Below, piece after piece: positions 54,352-62,739 of a stretch of 64,000 nt of DNA. The stretch covers positions 2,046,001-2,110,000 of the forward strand of contig NZ_CP049862.1 in NCBI RefSeq assembly GCF_011300875.1, in the 5' to 3' direction. Each line of letters begins with the position of its first letter. Position 1 is the first letter of the stretch. The notes below the pieces were generated by a model. The model was not told the DNA's origin. It saw only the letters and a list, made by a program, of their open reading frames with translations, and searched no databases. Origin of the DNA: Sanguibacter sp. HDW7. Lineage in GTDB: Bacteria > Actinomycetota > Actinomycetes > Actinomycetales > Cellulomonadaceae. The position numbers and the translations under genes are program-made.

Positions 54352-57060
54352 TCAGGCTGTCGCGTCGCCCCCGGACTCAACAGCCGCGCGCGCCGCCTCG
54401 AGCCGCGCGACCGGCACCCGGAACGGCGAGCACGACACGTAGTCGAGCCCCGCACCCTGGAAGAACCGGATCGACTCCGGGTCGCCGCCGTGCTCGCCGC
54501 ACACGCCGATCTTCAGCGCCGGCTTCGTCGTACGCCCGCCCTCGACGCCCACCTTGACGAGCGCACCGACGCCGAGCGCGTCGATCGTCTCGAACGGGGA
54601 GATCGTCAGGACACCGTTGTCGAGGTAGTCGTGGAAGAACGCGCCCTCGACGTCGTCGCGCGACATGCCCCACGTCGTCTGCGTGAGGTCGTTCGTGCCG
54701 AACGAGAAGAAGTCCGCCTCCTCCGCGATGCGGTGCGCCGTGAGCGCCGCACGCGGCAGCTCGATCATGCAGCCGATCGGCAGGTCGAGCCGCTGGCCCG
54801 CACCACGCCCGATCTCCGTGAGGATGCCGAGCGCCTCGTCGCGCACGAGGTGCATCTCCCGCACCGAACCGACGAGCGGCACCATGATCTCCGGCCGCGG
54901 GTCGAGGCCCCGCTCGCGCAGCTCGACCGTCGCCTCCGCGATCGCCCGGATCTGCAGCCCGAACAGGCCCGGGATCTTCAGACCGAGCCGCACGCCACGC
55001 AGGCCCAGCATGGGGTTCTGCTCGTGCATGCGCCGCACTGCCCCGAGGATCTTCACGTCGTGCGGATCCGCGCCGCCGTCGCGCTCCGCGAGCGCGACCT
55101 TGACCGAGAGCTCCGTGAGGTCCGGCAGGAACTCGTGCAGCGGCGGGTCGATGAGCCGGATCGTCGTCGGCAGCCCGTCCATCGCCTCGAGCAGCCCGAC
55201 GAAGTCGCCGCGCTGCAGCGGCAGCAGGTCCGCGAGCGCCACCTCGCGCTCCTCGTCGGTCTCCGCGAGGACCACCGCCTCGATGAAGTACCGACGCTCG
55301 CCGAGGAACTGGTGCTCGGTGCGGCACAGGCCGATGCCCTCCGCGCCCCGCGCGCGGGCCCGCAGCGCGTCGTCCGCCGAGTCCGCGTTGGCGCGCACGC
55401 CCATCGTGCGGACTCCGTCGGCATGCTCGAGGATGCGGTCGACGGCCGCGACGAGCTCGCGCGTCGCGTCGTCCGGCGCGGCCGCGAGACCGGCCTCGAG
55501 CCCGTCGGACAGGTACTGCATGACCGGGGAGTCCATGACAGGAACCTCGCCGAGGAACACCTCGCCCGTCGACCCGTCGATCGCGATGACGTCGCCCGGG
55601 TGCAGCACGCGCCCCTCGACGCGCACCTCCTGCGCCGCCACGTCGACGTCGAGCCTGTCCGCGCCGACGACCGCGCAGATGCCCATGCCGCGCGCGACGA
55701 CCGCCGCGTGCGACGTCTTGCCGCCGCGCGCCGTGAGGACGCCCGCCGCCACGACCATGCCCGGCAGGTCGTCCGGGTTCGTCTCGCGCCGCACGAGGAT
55801 GACGCTCGCGCCCTCGGCCGCCCGCGCCTCCGCCTGCGCGTTGTCGAGGACGATCTCGCCGACCGCCGCGCCCGGCGACGCGGCCATCGCCCGTGTGAGG
55901 AGCGTCGTCGCACCCGACCTGTCGAACTGCGGGAACATCAGCTGGGTGAGCTGCTCGCCCGTCGTGCGGGAGATCGCCTCGTCCATCGTGATGAGGTGCT
56001 CGTCGACGAGCTGCGTCGCGACCCGGAACGCCGCCGCCGCGGTCCGCTTGCCGACGCGCGTCTGCAGGAGCCACAGCTTGCCGCGCTCGATCGTGAACTC
56101 GATGTCGCACAGGTCCCGGTAGTGGGTCTCGAGCTTGCGCAGCGCCGCGAGCAGCTCACGGTACGACGCCGGGTCGAGCTCCTCGAGGCGCGCGAGCGGG
56201 AACGTGTTGCGGATGCCGGCGACGACGTCCTCACCCTGCGCGTTCGGCAGGTAGTCGCCGTACACGCCGCTGTGGCCGGTCGCGGGGTCGCGCGTGAAGC
56301 ACACGCCCGTGCCCGAGTCCTCGCCGAGGTTGCCGAAGACCATCGTGCACACGTTGACCGCCGTGCCGAGGTCGTCCGGGATGCGCTCACGGCGCCGGTA
56401 GAGCCGCGCCCGGTCCGTGTTCCACGAGTCGAGGACCGCCTCGATCGCCATGTCGAGCTGCTCGCGCGGATGCTGCGGGAACTCCCGGCCCGTGTGCTCA
56501 AGGACGAGCGCCTTGTACGTCGCGACGAGGCCCTTGAGGTCGTCGGCCGTCAGCTCGACGTCGCTCGACACCCCGCGCTGCGCCTTGAGCGCGTCGAGCG
56601 CGCCCGCGAAGAGGTCGCCGTCGAGGCCGAGCACGGTGCGGCCGAACATCTGCACGAGCCTCCGGTAGGAGTCCCACGCGAAGCGCTCGTCGCCCGCCAT
56701 CTCGGCCAGGCCCCGCACGGACGCGTCGTTGAGCCCGACGTTGAGGACCGTCTCCATCATGCCGGGCATCGAGAACTTCGCGCCCGAGCGCACCGAGACG
56801 AGCAGCGGGTCCCGTACGTCGCCGAGCTGGCGCCCGAACGCGTCCTCGATCTCGCGGACCGCCATCGTCACCTCGACCCGCAGCTCGGGCGGCACGACGC
56901 CGTCGCGCATGTACGCGCGGCACGCCTCCGTCGTGATCGTGAACCCGGGTGGGACCGGCAGGCCGATCTTCACCATCTCGGCGAGGTTCGCCCCCTTGCC
57001 ACCGAGCAGGTCCTTGTCGTCCTTGCCGCCGTCGGCGAACCGGTACACGTACGTGGCCAT
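54352..57060 (-). CDS. ppdK: Pyruvate, phosphate dikinase
   Basis: The 902-aa enzyme interconverts pyruvate + ATP + Pi and PEP + AMP + PPi. It has an N-terminal ATP-grasp domain (GGKGANLAEM, GKFSMPGMMETVLNVGLND-like SGAKFSMPGMMETV), a phosphohistidine domain with the catalytic His in GGKTSHAAVVARGMG, and a C-terminal PEP/pyruvate TIM barrel (GIGLCRTEHQFLG, PMLGLRGVRLG, FGTNDLTQTTWG, KIGVCGEHGGDP with the catalytic Cys). Full length. GGGAGG before ATG 57060. In anaerobic-capable actinobacteria it can replace pyruvate kinase in PPi-linked glycolysis. Confidence 0.96.
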   Translation of the reverse strand: MATYVYRFADGGKDDKDLLGGKGANLAEMVKIGLPVPPGFTITTEACRAYMRDGVVPPELRVEVTMAVREIEDAFGRQLGDVRDPLLVSVRSGAKFSMPGMMETVLNVGLNDASVRGLAEMAGDERFAWDSYRRLVQMFGRTVLGLDGDLFAGALDALKAQRGVSSDVELTADDLKGLVATYKALVLEHTGREFPQHPREQLDMAIEAVLDSWNTDRARLYRRRERIPDDLGTAVNVCTMVFGNLGEDSGTGVCFTRDPATGHSGVYGDYLPNAQGEDVVAGIRNTFPLARLEELDPASYRELLAALRKLETHYRDLCDIEFTIERGKLWLLQTRVGKRTAAAAFRVATQLVDEHLITMDEAISRTTGEQLTQLMFPQFDRSGATTLLTRAMAASPGAAVGEIVLDNAQAEARAAEGASVILVRRETNPDDLPGMVVAAGVLTARGGKTSHAAVVARGMGICAVVGADRLDVDVAAQEVRVEGRVLHPGDVIAIDGSTGEVFLGEVPVMDSPVMQYLSDGLEAGLAAAPDDATRELVAAVDRILEHADGVRTMGVRANADSADDALRARARGAEGIGLCRTEHQFLGERRYFIEAVVLAETDEEREVALADLLPLQRGDFVGLLEAMDGLPTTIRLIDPPLHEFLPDLTELSVKVALAERDGGADPHDVKILGAVRRMHEQNPMLGLRGVRLGLKIPGLFGLQIRAIAEATVELRERGLDPRPEIMVPLVGSVREMHLVRDEALGILTEIGRGAGQRLDLPIGCMIELPRAALTAHRIAEEADFFSFGTNDLTQTTWGMSRDDVEGAFFHDYLDNGVLTISPFETIDALGVGALVKVGVEGGRTTKPALKIGVCGEHGGDPESIRFFQGAGLDYVSCSPFRVPVARLEAARAAVESGGDATA

Positions 57061-57221
57061 GCCAACCTCCCACGTCGGGGGGCGCGCCGTTGCGCCCCGC
57101 GCGGACGGCATCGGCACGTGGCGACCGTCGTCGGACGCCGTCGGTGCCGTCCTTCTTCCTAGGGTTCATACATACCGTACGTCGTCACGCAGGCCTGGTC
57201 CCTTGGTCCCGCCGCCGGGCG

Positions 57222-57236
57222 AGAGCCCAAGGTCCC
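57222..57236. promoter_or_regulatory. DosR-box-like element between ppdK and cupin genes
   Basis: The minus strand reads GGGACCTTGGGCTCT, close to the mycobacterial DosR consensus GGGACTTTnGGCCCT (12 of 14 defined positions). GGTCCC elements also lie at 57197-57210. No DosR gene is visible in the window, so this is only a candidate. Confidence 0.3.
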
Positions 57237-57301
57237 TTTCTCCACGTCCAGGCCGTGCATAACGTCAGAGGGTACGTCCACGCCGCCGACAGGAGCCCGC
57301 C

Positions 57302-57667
57302 ATGACCGCACCGTCCACGTCCTTCCTCGCCGACCTCGGCACCCTGGCTCCCGTGCAGGAGGAATCGACGGTCTCGCGCACCGTCCTGCGGGCCGACGGC
57401 GTGCGGGTCGTCGTCTTCGCGTTCGACGCGGGCCAGGTGCTCACGGAGCACACAGCGGCGATGCCGGTGCTGCTCTCCGTCCTCGACGGCCACCTGCGCG
57501 TCGTCGCCGACGGCACGACGCACGAGCTCGTCCCGGGAGCGCTGCTCCACATGGCGACGCGGGTGCCGCACTCGGTCGAGGCGATCGCCCCGAGCCGTCT
57601 CGTCCTCACGATGCTCGACGCGCGCGCGACGCCCGCGACCTCGGCGGCGGGCCTCGCCGAGGCCTGA
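57302..57667 (+). CDS. Small cupin-domain protein
   Basis: The 121-aa protein is a single cupin barrel: VRVVVFAFDAGQVLTEHTAAMPVLLSVLDGHLRVVADGTTHELVPGALLHMATRVPHSVEAIAPSRLVLTML in outline, with His residues of the two cupin motifs (LTEHTA, VPHSVEA). It probably binds a metal; ligand unknown. CAGGAG before ATG 57302. It diverges from ppdK, sharing a 241-bp control region. Confidence 0.85.
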   Translation: MTAPSTSFLADLGTLAPVQEESTVSRTVLRADGVRVVVFAFDAGQVLTEHTAAMPVLLSVLDGHLRVVADGTTHELVPGALLHMATRVPHSVEAIAPSRLVLTMLDARATPATSAAGLAEA

Positions 57668-57694
57668 CGCGCGGCCGCCCGGCAGTTCGCGCCC

Positions 57695-58201
57695 TCAGCG
57701 GGCCTCCAGGGTCGCGTCTGTGACGCGCGATCCGGACTGCGGCGTGCGGATCCATGGCCCGAGGTCGTACCCCTGCTCGGTCGCTGTCGCGAGGTACGCG
57801 GACTCGGTGCCTGGATCGATGTACGGCGAACGGGACAGGAGCCAGAGGAAGCGGCGGTCCGGCGTGCCGACGAGTGCCGTCGAGTACGACTCGTCGATGC
57901 GCAGGACCCAGTAGTCGGCGGTCGTGAAGGGGATCCAGCGCAGCCCGGCGGGGAGGAAGGTGACCTCGAGGCACCCGGGACGCTCCGGGTCGGGCGTCGC
58001 CCTGCCGAGCGCCTGGGTCGGATCACCGTCGTCGTCGAGGCAGCGGTTGTCGACACGGACGTGCCCGTCCTCCTCGAGGCTGTACTCCGCGGTGACGTCG
58101 CTCGCGCGATCGTCCTCATGATTCATCGGCAGGCGTCCGACCTCGTACCAGAGACCGAGGTAGCGCGAGAGGTCGAGGGTCGCAACCGGGGTGACGTCCA
58201 T
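57695..58201 (-). CDS. Lipocalin-family protein (Blc-like)
   Basis: The 168-aa protein has the lipocalin start DLSRYLGLWYEVGRLPM (GxW motif), then YSLEEDGHVRVDNRCLDDDG, LEVTFLPAG and YWVLRIDESYSTALVGTPDRRFLWLLSRSP, as in bacterial lipocalins. Unlike E. coli Blc it has no lipoprotein signal, so it is probably cytoplasmic. ATG 58201 with GGAG upstream; an upstream in-frame GTG/ATG would add a basic stretch without homology. Confidence 0.87.
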   Translation of the reverse strand: MDVTPVATLDLSRYLGLWYEVGRLPMNHEDDRASDVTAEYSLEEDGHVRVDNRCLDDDGDPTQALGRATPDPERPGCLEVTFLPAGLRWIPFTTADYWVLRIDESYSTALVGTPDRRFLWLLSRSPYIDPGTESAYLATATEQGYDLGPWIRTPQSGSRVTDATLEAR

Positions 58202-58278
58202 CGTGTGCTCCGTCCGTCGAGGGGACCTCCAACGTCCCACGGCGGCCCGCGCGCCGCACGCGGGGACGTGCCGCTCGC

Positions 58279-58290
58279 TAGGCTCAGCCC
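58279..58290 (+). promoter_or_regulatory. Predicted leaderless -10 of the 58291 gene
   Basis: TAGGCT (58279-58284) followed by 6 nt and ATG; no ribosome-binding site. Confidence 0.4.
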
Positions 58291-58632
58291 ATGAGCCCGC
58301 AGACGTGCGCCGTCCCGTCCTCCGTCCTCACCGCAGCCGGCCTCGTCGGCGGGTACGCGGTCGCCCGCGCGACGGGCGTGCGTGCGCTCGGCGGGGTCAC
58401 GCTCGCCGCGGCGGGGGTGGCCGCCGGTCGGACGTGGGTCCGGGCGGGCGTCCCGGAGACGGCGACGCTCGGGCTGACGTACGTCGCGGCCTTCGGCCTC
58501 TCGCACCCGCTCGCGAAGAAGATCGGCGCGTGGCCGTCGGTCCTGGCCGTCGCCGCGGTCGCGGCAGGCGCCGCGCACGTGCTCGCGGACCGCAAGGTCG
58601 CCGCGGGCGCGGACGGGGGCGTCGGACGGTGA
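58291..58632 (+). CDS. Small hypothetical membrane protein
   Basis: The 113-aa protein has three to four Ala/Gly/Val-rich hydrophobic segments (VLTAAGLVGGYAVARA, LGGVTLAAAGVAAG, TATLGLTYVAAFGLSHPLA, VLAVAAVAAGAAHVLA). No family recognised. Its stop overlaps the next gene's GTG start by GTGA, so the two are coupled. Confidence 0.72.
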   Translation: MSPQTCAVPSSVLTAAGLVGGYAVARATGVRALGGVTLAAAGVAAGRTWVRAGVPETATLGLTYVAAFGLSHPLAKKIGAWPSVLAVAAVAAGAAHVLADRKVAAGADGGVGR

Positions 58633-59198
58633 CGGACGGTCCCGAGCCGTTCGTCGTCCCGGACGCCGCCGCGTGGAGCGCGTGGCTCGCCGCGCACGAG
58701 GACTCCTCCGACGGGGTCTGGCTCGTGCTCGCGAAGAAGGGCACGACGACGCCGACGACGCTCACGTACGCCGACGCCCTCGACGCCGCGCTGTGCTCGG
58801 GATGGATCGACGGCCAGAAGCGGTCGCTCGACGAGGCGGTGTTCCTGCAGCGCTTCACGCCGCGCAGGCGCCGGTCGATGTGGTCGGCGCGCAACGTCGA
58901 GCACGTCGCACGGCTCGAGGCCGAGGGCCGCATGCGTGCGCGCGGCCGCGCCGAGGTCGATGCGGCACGCGCGGACGGCCGGTGGGACCGGACATACGCG
59001 GGCTCGGCGACGATCGAGGTGCCCGACGACCTCGCGGAGGCGCTCGCCGCGACACCCGGCGCCGCCGAGGCGTTCGCGACGCTCAACAGCGCGAACCGCT
59101 ACTCGGTGCTCCACCCTGTCGTCACGGCGAGGCCTGGCGCGACGCGCGAGCGGGTCGTCGCCCGTGCCGTCGAGCGGCTCGTGGCACGCCAGCTCTGA
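58629..59198 (+). CDS. YdeI/OmpD-associated (bacteriocin-protection-like) family protein
   Basis: The 189-aa protein has FVVPDAAAWSAWLAAHEDSSDGVWLVLAKKGT, LTYADALDAALCSGWIDGQKRSLDE and FTPRRRRSMWSARNVEHVARL, then VPDDLAEALAATPGAAEAFATL, all hallmarks of the YdeI family. Biochemical function is unknown. GTG start at 58629. Confidence 0.9.
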   Translation: MTDGPEPFVVPDAAAWSAWLAAHEDSSDGVWLVLAKKGTTTPTTLTYADALDAALCSGWIDGQKRSLDEAVFLQRFTPRRRRSMWSARNVEHVARLEAEGRMRARGRAEVDAARADGRWDRTYAGSATIEVPDDLAEALAATPGAAEAFATLNSANRYSVLHPVVTARPGATRERVVARAVERLVARQL

Positions 59199-59219
59199 CG
59201 CCCGCGCTCGGTCATGCGC

Positions 59220-59960
59220 TCAGGCCCCGAGCATCGCGCGGGCGTGAGCGTACTTCTGCGCGAACCACTCCCTGTCGGACGCCGAGAGGTTCGCGACGCG
59301 GGCGGGGTCGGTGTTGTGAGCGATGTCCGAGAGCTTGACCTGTCGGGCGACCTCGTTGCCACGGATCGCGACGTAGTAGTCGTCGGACGCGACGTCCTTG
59401 GTGCGTGTGAGCAGGACGACGGCGTCGACGATCGCGTCCGGGATGTGCGCGAGGCGCAGGTCGTCGGCCGTGATGGGCGAGTCCTCGATGACGTCGTGCA
59501 GGAGCGCCGCGACGTGCTGAGGCTCCTCCTCCGCGGGGTCGAAGCGCGCCGCGACGGCGCGCGGGTGCTCGATGTAGTCGACGCCGAGCTTGTCGACCTG
59601 GCCGGCGTGGGCGCTGATCGCGATGAGCTCGGCGCGCTGGACGAGCGTCGTCCCGCCGATCGAGGACACCGGGAAGCCCCACGTGGAGACCTCGGCCGGG
59701 ACGCCACGCGCATCGAGCCAACGCCCCTCGCCCGCGGAGACGAGCACGGGCGCGAAGATCCGCAGGAGCTCGAGGACGTCGCGGTCCTTGTCGCCGCCGA
59801 GCGCCGCGTGCAGCGCGGGGACGTCGGCCGCCTCGATCTTGTGGTGGTACTCGAAGTCCTCGCCGTCCTGGTAGTCGGAGCCGTGGAGGTCGACGCCGCC
59901 GGACGCGGTCCTGGTGGCGCGCAGGGTGAAGCTCTGGCGGGAGTAGATCGTGTCGTTCAT
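59220..59960 (-). CDS. HD-domain (RelA/SpoT hydrolase-like) protein
   Basis: The 246-aa protein has a divergent N-terminal part (SRQSFTLRATRTASGGVDLHGSDY, a small beta domain) and a C-terminal HD domain: AISAHAGQVDKLGVDYIEHP, ALLHDVIEDSP (His-Asp) and VKLSDIAHNTDP (Asp), the MESH1/SpoT hydrolase arrangement. A (p)ppGpp or nucleotide pyrophosphohydrolase role is possible but unproven. AGGAGATC before ATG 59960. Confidence 0.82.
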   Translation of the reverse strand: MNDTIYSRQSFTLRATRTASGGVDLHGSDYQDGEDFEYHHKIEAADVPALHAALGGDKDRDVLELLRIFAPVLVSAGEGRWLDARGVPAEVSTWGFPVSSIGGTTLVQRAELIAISAHAGQVDKLGVDYIEHPRAVAARFDPAEEEPQHVAALLHDVIEDSPITADDLRLAHIPDAIVDAVVLLTRTKDVASDDYYVAIRGNEVARQVKLSDIAHNTDPARVANLSASDREWFAQKYAHARAMLGA

Positions 59961-59981
59961 AGGGATCTCCTGTCGTCGGGG

Positions 59982-60413
59982 TCAGCCGCGGGTGCGGCCA
60001 CGCGTGCTGCGGTGGGTGACGATGCGGCGCACCGCGTTCCCCGCCCGACGTCGTGCGGCGCCGTCGTCCTGTGTCTCGAGCTTCGCCGGCTGCGCGGGCC
60101 GCGCGGGTCGCGGCGCATCGAGGGTCTCGTCGTCCGGACCTGTGCGCTGCCCGTCCTCGTCGAACTGGGCGCTGCACGCCGTGCAGCCGTACGCGGGCAT
60201 CGTGGGGCCGCCGACGCAGCACCCGATGGCCCGCTCGCGGTGGCGCCGCATCGAGGCCTCGAGGTCGTCGTCGCTCATACCGGCCGGCGGCACGAGCAGC
60301 CCGACGACGAGGCGCACGATCGCCTCGGGAGCGCCGCAGCGCGGGCACTCGTCCACCGTGGTTCCCGGGGCGAGCACTGCAGCGCCCGGCGCGGGAGAGT
60401 CGTCGGACATCAT
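59982..60413 (-). CDS. Zinc-ribbon-like hypothetical protein, probably DNA-damage inducible
   Basis: The 143-aa protein has two CxxC pairs (CPRCG near residue 23, CTAC near 77) that could bind zinc, plus an extra CC, and a basic, Pro/Arg-rich tail. No family recognised. Two ATGs stand in tandem (60413, 60410). The upstream minus-strand element at 60546-60524 matches the PafBC-type damage promoter, suggesting induction on DNA damage. It lies 21 nt before the HD gene, so they may be cotranscribed. Confidence 0.65.
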   Translation of the reverse strand: MMSDDSPAPGAAVLAPGTTVDECPRCGAPEAIVRLVVGLLVPPAGMSDDDLEASMRRHRERAIGCCVGGPTMPAYGCTACSAQFDEDGQRTGPDDETLDAPRPARPAQPAKLETQDDGAARRRAGNAVRRIVTHRSTRGRTRG

Positions 60414-60523
60414 CCGTCGGCCACCTGCCCTCCGTGTCGTGGTGCCGGAGCGGGCCGCACACGGCGACCCGCTCCGGGAGGGGCCCTGAACCCCTCGGCG
60501 AGGGTCCCTGAACCCTCATCGGC

Positions 60524-60546
60524 AACGTATCGGCAGCCACCGACAT
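60524..60546 (-). promoter_or_regulatory. PafBC-type (RecA-independent DNA-damage) promoter, minus strand
   Basis: The minus strand reads ATGTCGGTGG, then 7 nt, then TACGTT. The known actinobacterial consensus is TTGTCrGTGG-N7-TAkxxT, so only position 1 and one -10 base deviate. It directs transcription toward the zinc-ribbon gene. Confidence 0.65.
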
Positions 60547-60618
60547 TCTTGGCGACCTCGGTCCCGGATCATCACGGATCGGCCTCGGAGCGGGTGAGAA
60601 ACCGCAGCAGCCCGCGGA

Positions 60619-60641
60619 ATGTCGGTGGCTACCGCTAGCGT
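60619..60641 (+). promoter_or_regulatory. PafBC-type DNA-damage promoter, plus strand
   Basis: ATGTCGGTGG (60619-60628), 7 nt, TAGCGT (60636-60641). It matches the TTGTCrGTGG-N7-TAkxxT consensus except position 1. Transcription would start near 60648, about 80 nt before the 60728 gene. Confidence 0.75.
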
Positions 60642-60727
60642 CGGACCCACGACGGCGAAGCCTGACGCCGCGCAGGAACAGGGAACCTGCGTGGCGTCCC
60701 GCCGTCGACCTCGACGACCAGGGAGTC

Positions 60728-61198
60728 ATGATGGGACATATCGGCATGACAGGGCGGCTCGTCTCGCCCGCAGGCGCTGCGTTCGGGCTCGTCCCGGTGC
60801 CCGACCCGTGGAGCCCGTCCGCCGCACCCGGTGGCAAGGTGCTCGTCGATGTCGAGCTGCTCTCCCCCGACAGGCTCGTCTGCTACCTCGGCCGCAGGAT
60901 CCCGACGGACGCCCTCGCACGGCTCGCGGCCGCCTACCTCCGGGCCGCCGCCGACCTCCACCCCGAGGTCACGGCACCGGCGGTCGAGATTCCCGAGGGC
61001 GGCGTCACGGTCGCGTTCGTCGCCTCCGACGACCTCAACGTCACGGTCGAGTGCACCGTCGTCGAGGTCCTCGGCGACGACGTGCCGAAGCGCGACAGCC
61101 TCGCGTTCGACGTCCCCCGGGCGAGCCTCGTCTCGTGCTCGCACCAGCTGACGGCATGGGTCGAGGACCTCACGACGCCTGTCGAGGAGGACGCCTGA
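60728..61198 (+). CDS. Hypothetical protein under a damage-type promoter
   Basis: The 156-aa soluble protein is of unrecognised family. It has a beta-rich middle (GGKVLVDVELLSPDRLVCYLGRRIP) and an acidic/hydrophobic second half (GGVTVAFVASDDLNVTVECTVVEVLGDD). CAGGGAGTC precedes tandem ATGs at 60728 and 60731. The following 37-aa frame overlaps its stop by TGATG. Confidence 0.72.
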   Translation: MMGHIGMTGRLVSPAGAAFGLVPVPDPWSPSAAPGGKVLVDVELLSPDRLVCYLGRRIPTDALARLAAAYLRAAADLHPEVTAPAVEIPEGGVTVAFVASDDLNVTVECTVVEVLGDDVPKRDSLAFDVPRASLVSCSHQLTAWVEDLTTPVEEDA

Positions 61199-61311
61199 TG
61201 GGATTCTTCGCCAAGCGGCTGGGTTTCGAGCCTGGCGACTCGCGCTCCTCGTCGAGCTCGCGACCGGTCGCTCCCGCAAGGATGACGTTCGCGTCCTCCT
61301 GCCCCGCCTGA
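61198..61311 (+). CDS. Possible 37-aa small protein
   Basis: ATG overlaps the previous stop (TGATG), and AGGAGG lies 6-11 nt upstream. The peptide MGFFAKRLGFEPGDSR is followed by a serine run and RPVAPARMTFASSCPA. No family known. It ends 22 nt before a terminator hairpin, so it is the last possible gene of this unit. Confidence 0.45.
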   Translation: MGFFAKRLGFEPGDSRSSSSSRPVAPARMTFASSCPA

Positions 61312-61333
61312 GGCGGACGTTGCCGCGAGGTTG

Positions 61334-61370
61334 CCCGACCCGCCAGGGATGCTCCACCCGGCGGGTCGGG
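61334..61370 (+). terminator. Terminator of the 60728 operon
   Basis: CCCGACCCGCC (61334-61344) pairs with GGCGGGTCGGG (61360-61370), 15-nt loop. Confidence 0.7.
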
Positions 61371-61493
61371 GCCTCGCTGGTCACTACCTTGCGCATCTTT
61401 CCTGGGAGTTCCCTGACGCGTCGGTGGGACGAGGCTGGCAGTCGCGCCGCCGTAGGATCGGAGGCGCCCCCACCCCCTCGCTCGGAGCTCTGC

Positions 61494-61994
61494 ATGCCTG
61501 TGTCCACCCTTCCCGGCGGCGCCCTCGTACGCGCGGCTCGACCCGGCGACGAGCCGGCGATCCTCCGGTGCATCCAGTCGCTCGCGGCGTACGAGAAGGA
61601 GCCGGACGCGGTCGTCAACACCGTCGAGCGCCTCACCGACGCCCTCTTCGGCGAGCGGCCCGCGGCGTTCACGCACGTCGTCGAGCTCGACGGCGAGGTC
61701 GTGGCGATCGCGCTGTGGTTCACGACGTACTCGACGTGGACGGGCGAGCAGGGCATGTGGCTCGAGGACCTGTGGGTCGACGAGGCGTACCGCGGGCGCG
61801 GCTACGGCCGGGTGCTCGTGCAGACCCTCGCGGCGGTATGTGTCGAGCGAGGCTTCCCGCGCTTCGAATGGACGGTGCTCGACTGGAACGCGCCGTCGAT
61901 CGCGTTCTACCGCGCGCTCGGCGCGGTCGGCATGGACGAGTGGACGACGCAACGCGTCACGGGTGCGGCGCTCGCGAGGCTCGCGGGGCGCTGA
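61494..61994 (+). CDS. GNAT-family N-acetyltransferase
   Basis: The 166-aa protein has the GNAT N-terminus ALVRAARPGDEPAILRCIQSLAAYE, the acetyl-CoA loop LEDLWVDEAYRGRGYGRVLVQTLAAVCVERG (Q/RxxGxG/A type) and WTVLDWNAPSIAFYRALGAV. The arrangement resembles spermidine/diamine acetyltransferase (SSAT-like) members; the substrate is not certain. CGGAGC before ATG 61494. Confidence 0.9.
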   Translation: MPVSTLPGGALVRAARPGDEPAILRCIQSLAAYEKEPDAVVNTVERLTDALFGERPAAFTHVVELDGEVVAIALWFTTYSTWTGEQGMWLEDLWVDEAYRGRGYGRVLVQTLAAVCVERGFPRFEWTVLDWNAPSIAFYRALGAVGMDEWTTQRVTGAALARLAGR

Positions 61995-62069
61995 GCCCAC
62001 CGCGCCCGCCGTCGTCGGACGCGCTACCGTCGGCGTCGACGACGCACGCCACGACCCGGAGGCTCCTCC

Positions 62070-62663
62070 ATGACCCGACACCCCGCCGTCACGAGCTTCA
62101 CGGCCGAGCAACGGGCTTCGACGCAGACGTTGCGCGTCGTGTGGACGCCCGCGTCGCCAGGTGCCCTCGGCAAGCTGGCCCGGGCTCTCGGGATCACGCG
62201 CGGCCACGAGGTCGCGCTGCGCCCGGCAGGCGCGTCGACCCCGTGGCTTCTGTACCGGGTCCCGCAGGGGACGGAGCTCGTCACGCGGCTGACGGGACCG
62301 CAGCACACGGTCGTGGACCGCTACGAGGTGCGCGTGCGCACGTCACCGGAGGGCGAGTGGTCGCCCGTCACCAAGGTGCGGGTCGTCGTGCACGACGTGC
62401 CCGAACCGGCACGTGCGCCAGCCGCCTCGGCCTGGACGAGCAGCGTCACCGACCGCATCCTCTCGGCCGCGTCGTACCACGCCACGCTGCCGGACCCGAC
62501 GGTCCTCGCGACGACCGCGGCCGACCAGAGCCTCGCGGTGGCGTCCGACGCCGCGCGTGCGGATGCGCTCGCGCTGGTCCTCGGGGCCGTCGTCGCGCTC
62601 GAGCAGCGACTCACGGCGGGCACGGCCGCGGCGTCGCACGAGGCGGCATCGATCCGACGGTGA
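62070..62663 (+). CDS. Hypothetical protein
   Basis: The 197-aa soluble protein is of unknown family. A beta-rich N-terminal half (TQTLRVVWTPASPGALGKLARALG, VDRYEVRVRTSPEGEWSPVTKVRVVVHDVP) is joined to an Ala-rich helical C-terminal half. CCGGAGG precedes ATG 62070. High GC3 supports it as a real gene. Confidence 0.65.
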   Translation: MTRHPAVTSFTAEQRASTQTLRVVWTPASPGALGKLARALGITRGHEVALRPAGASTPWLLYRVPQGTELVTRLTGPQHTVVDRYEVRVRTSPEGEWSPVTKVRVVVHDVPEPARAPAASAWTSSVTDRILSAASYHATLPDPTVLATTAADQSLAVASDAARADALALVLGAVVALEQRLTAGTAAASHEAASIRR

Positions 62664-62676
62664 GCACGGGTCGCGG

Positions 62677-62727
62677 GCGACGCTTCGCGTCGCGCTGCGC
62701 CTGCTCAATCAGCGCCCGATCAGGCGC
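62677..62727. terminator. Hairpin pair between convergent genes
   Basis: GCGACGC/GCGTCGC (62677-62683, 62687-62693; loop TTC) and GCGCCTG/CAGGCGC (62698-62704, 62721-62727) lie between genes ending at 62663 and 62740. Confidence 0.5.
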
Positions 62728-62739
62728 GCACGGTCCCTC

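Larger units (their letters stand above)
60414..60727. other. Divergent control region
   Basis: The 314-bp gap holds no gene. It contains two oppositely oriented PafBC-like promoters, with near-identical 17-bp arms at 60532-60548 and 60617-60633 forming a wide inverted repeat. Confidence 0.7.

Noticed and set aside
54301-57162. 953-codon plus-strand frame opposite ppdK
   Set aside because: Antisense artefact; low-complexity Arg/Asp/Val-rich product and no start signal.
60532-60633. REP13E12/HNH-type mobile element ends
   Set aside because: The inverted GGTGGC/GCCACC arms are better explained as two divergent PafBC-type promoters; no HNH or DUF222 gene is present.
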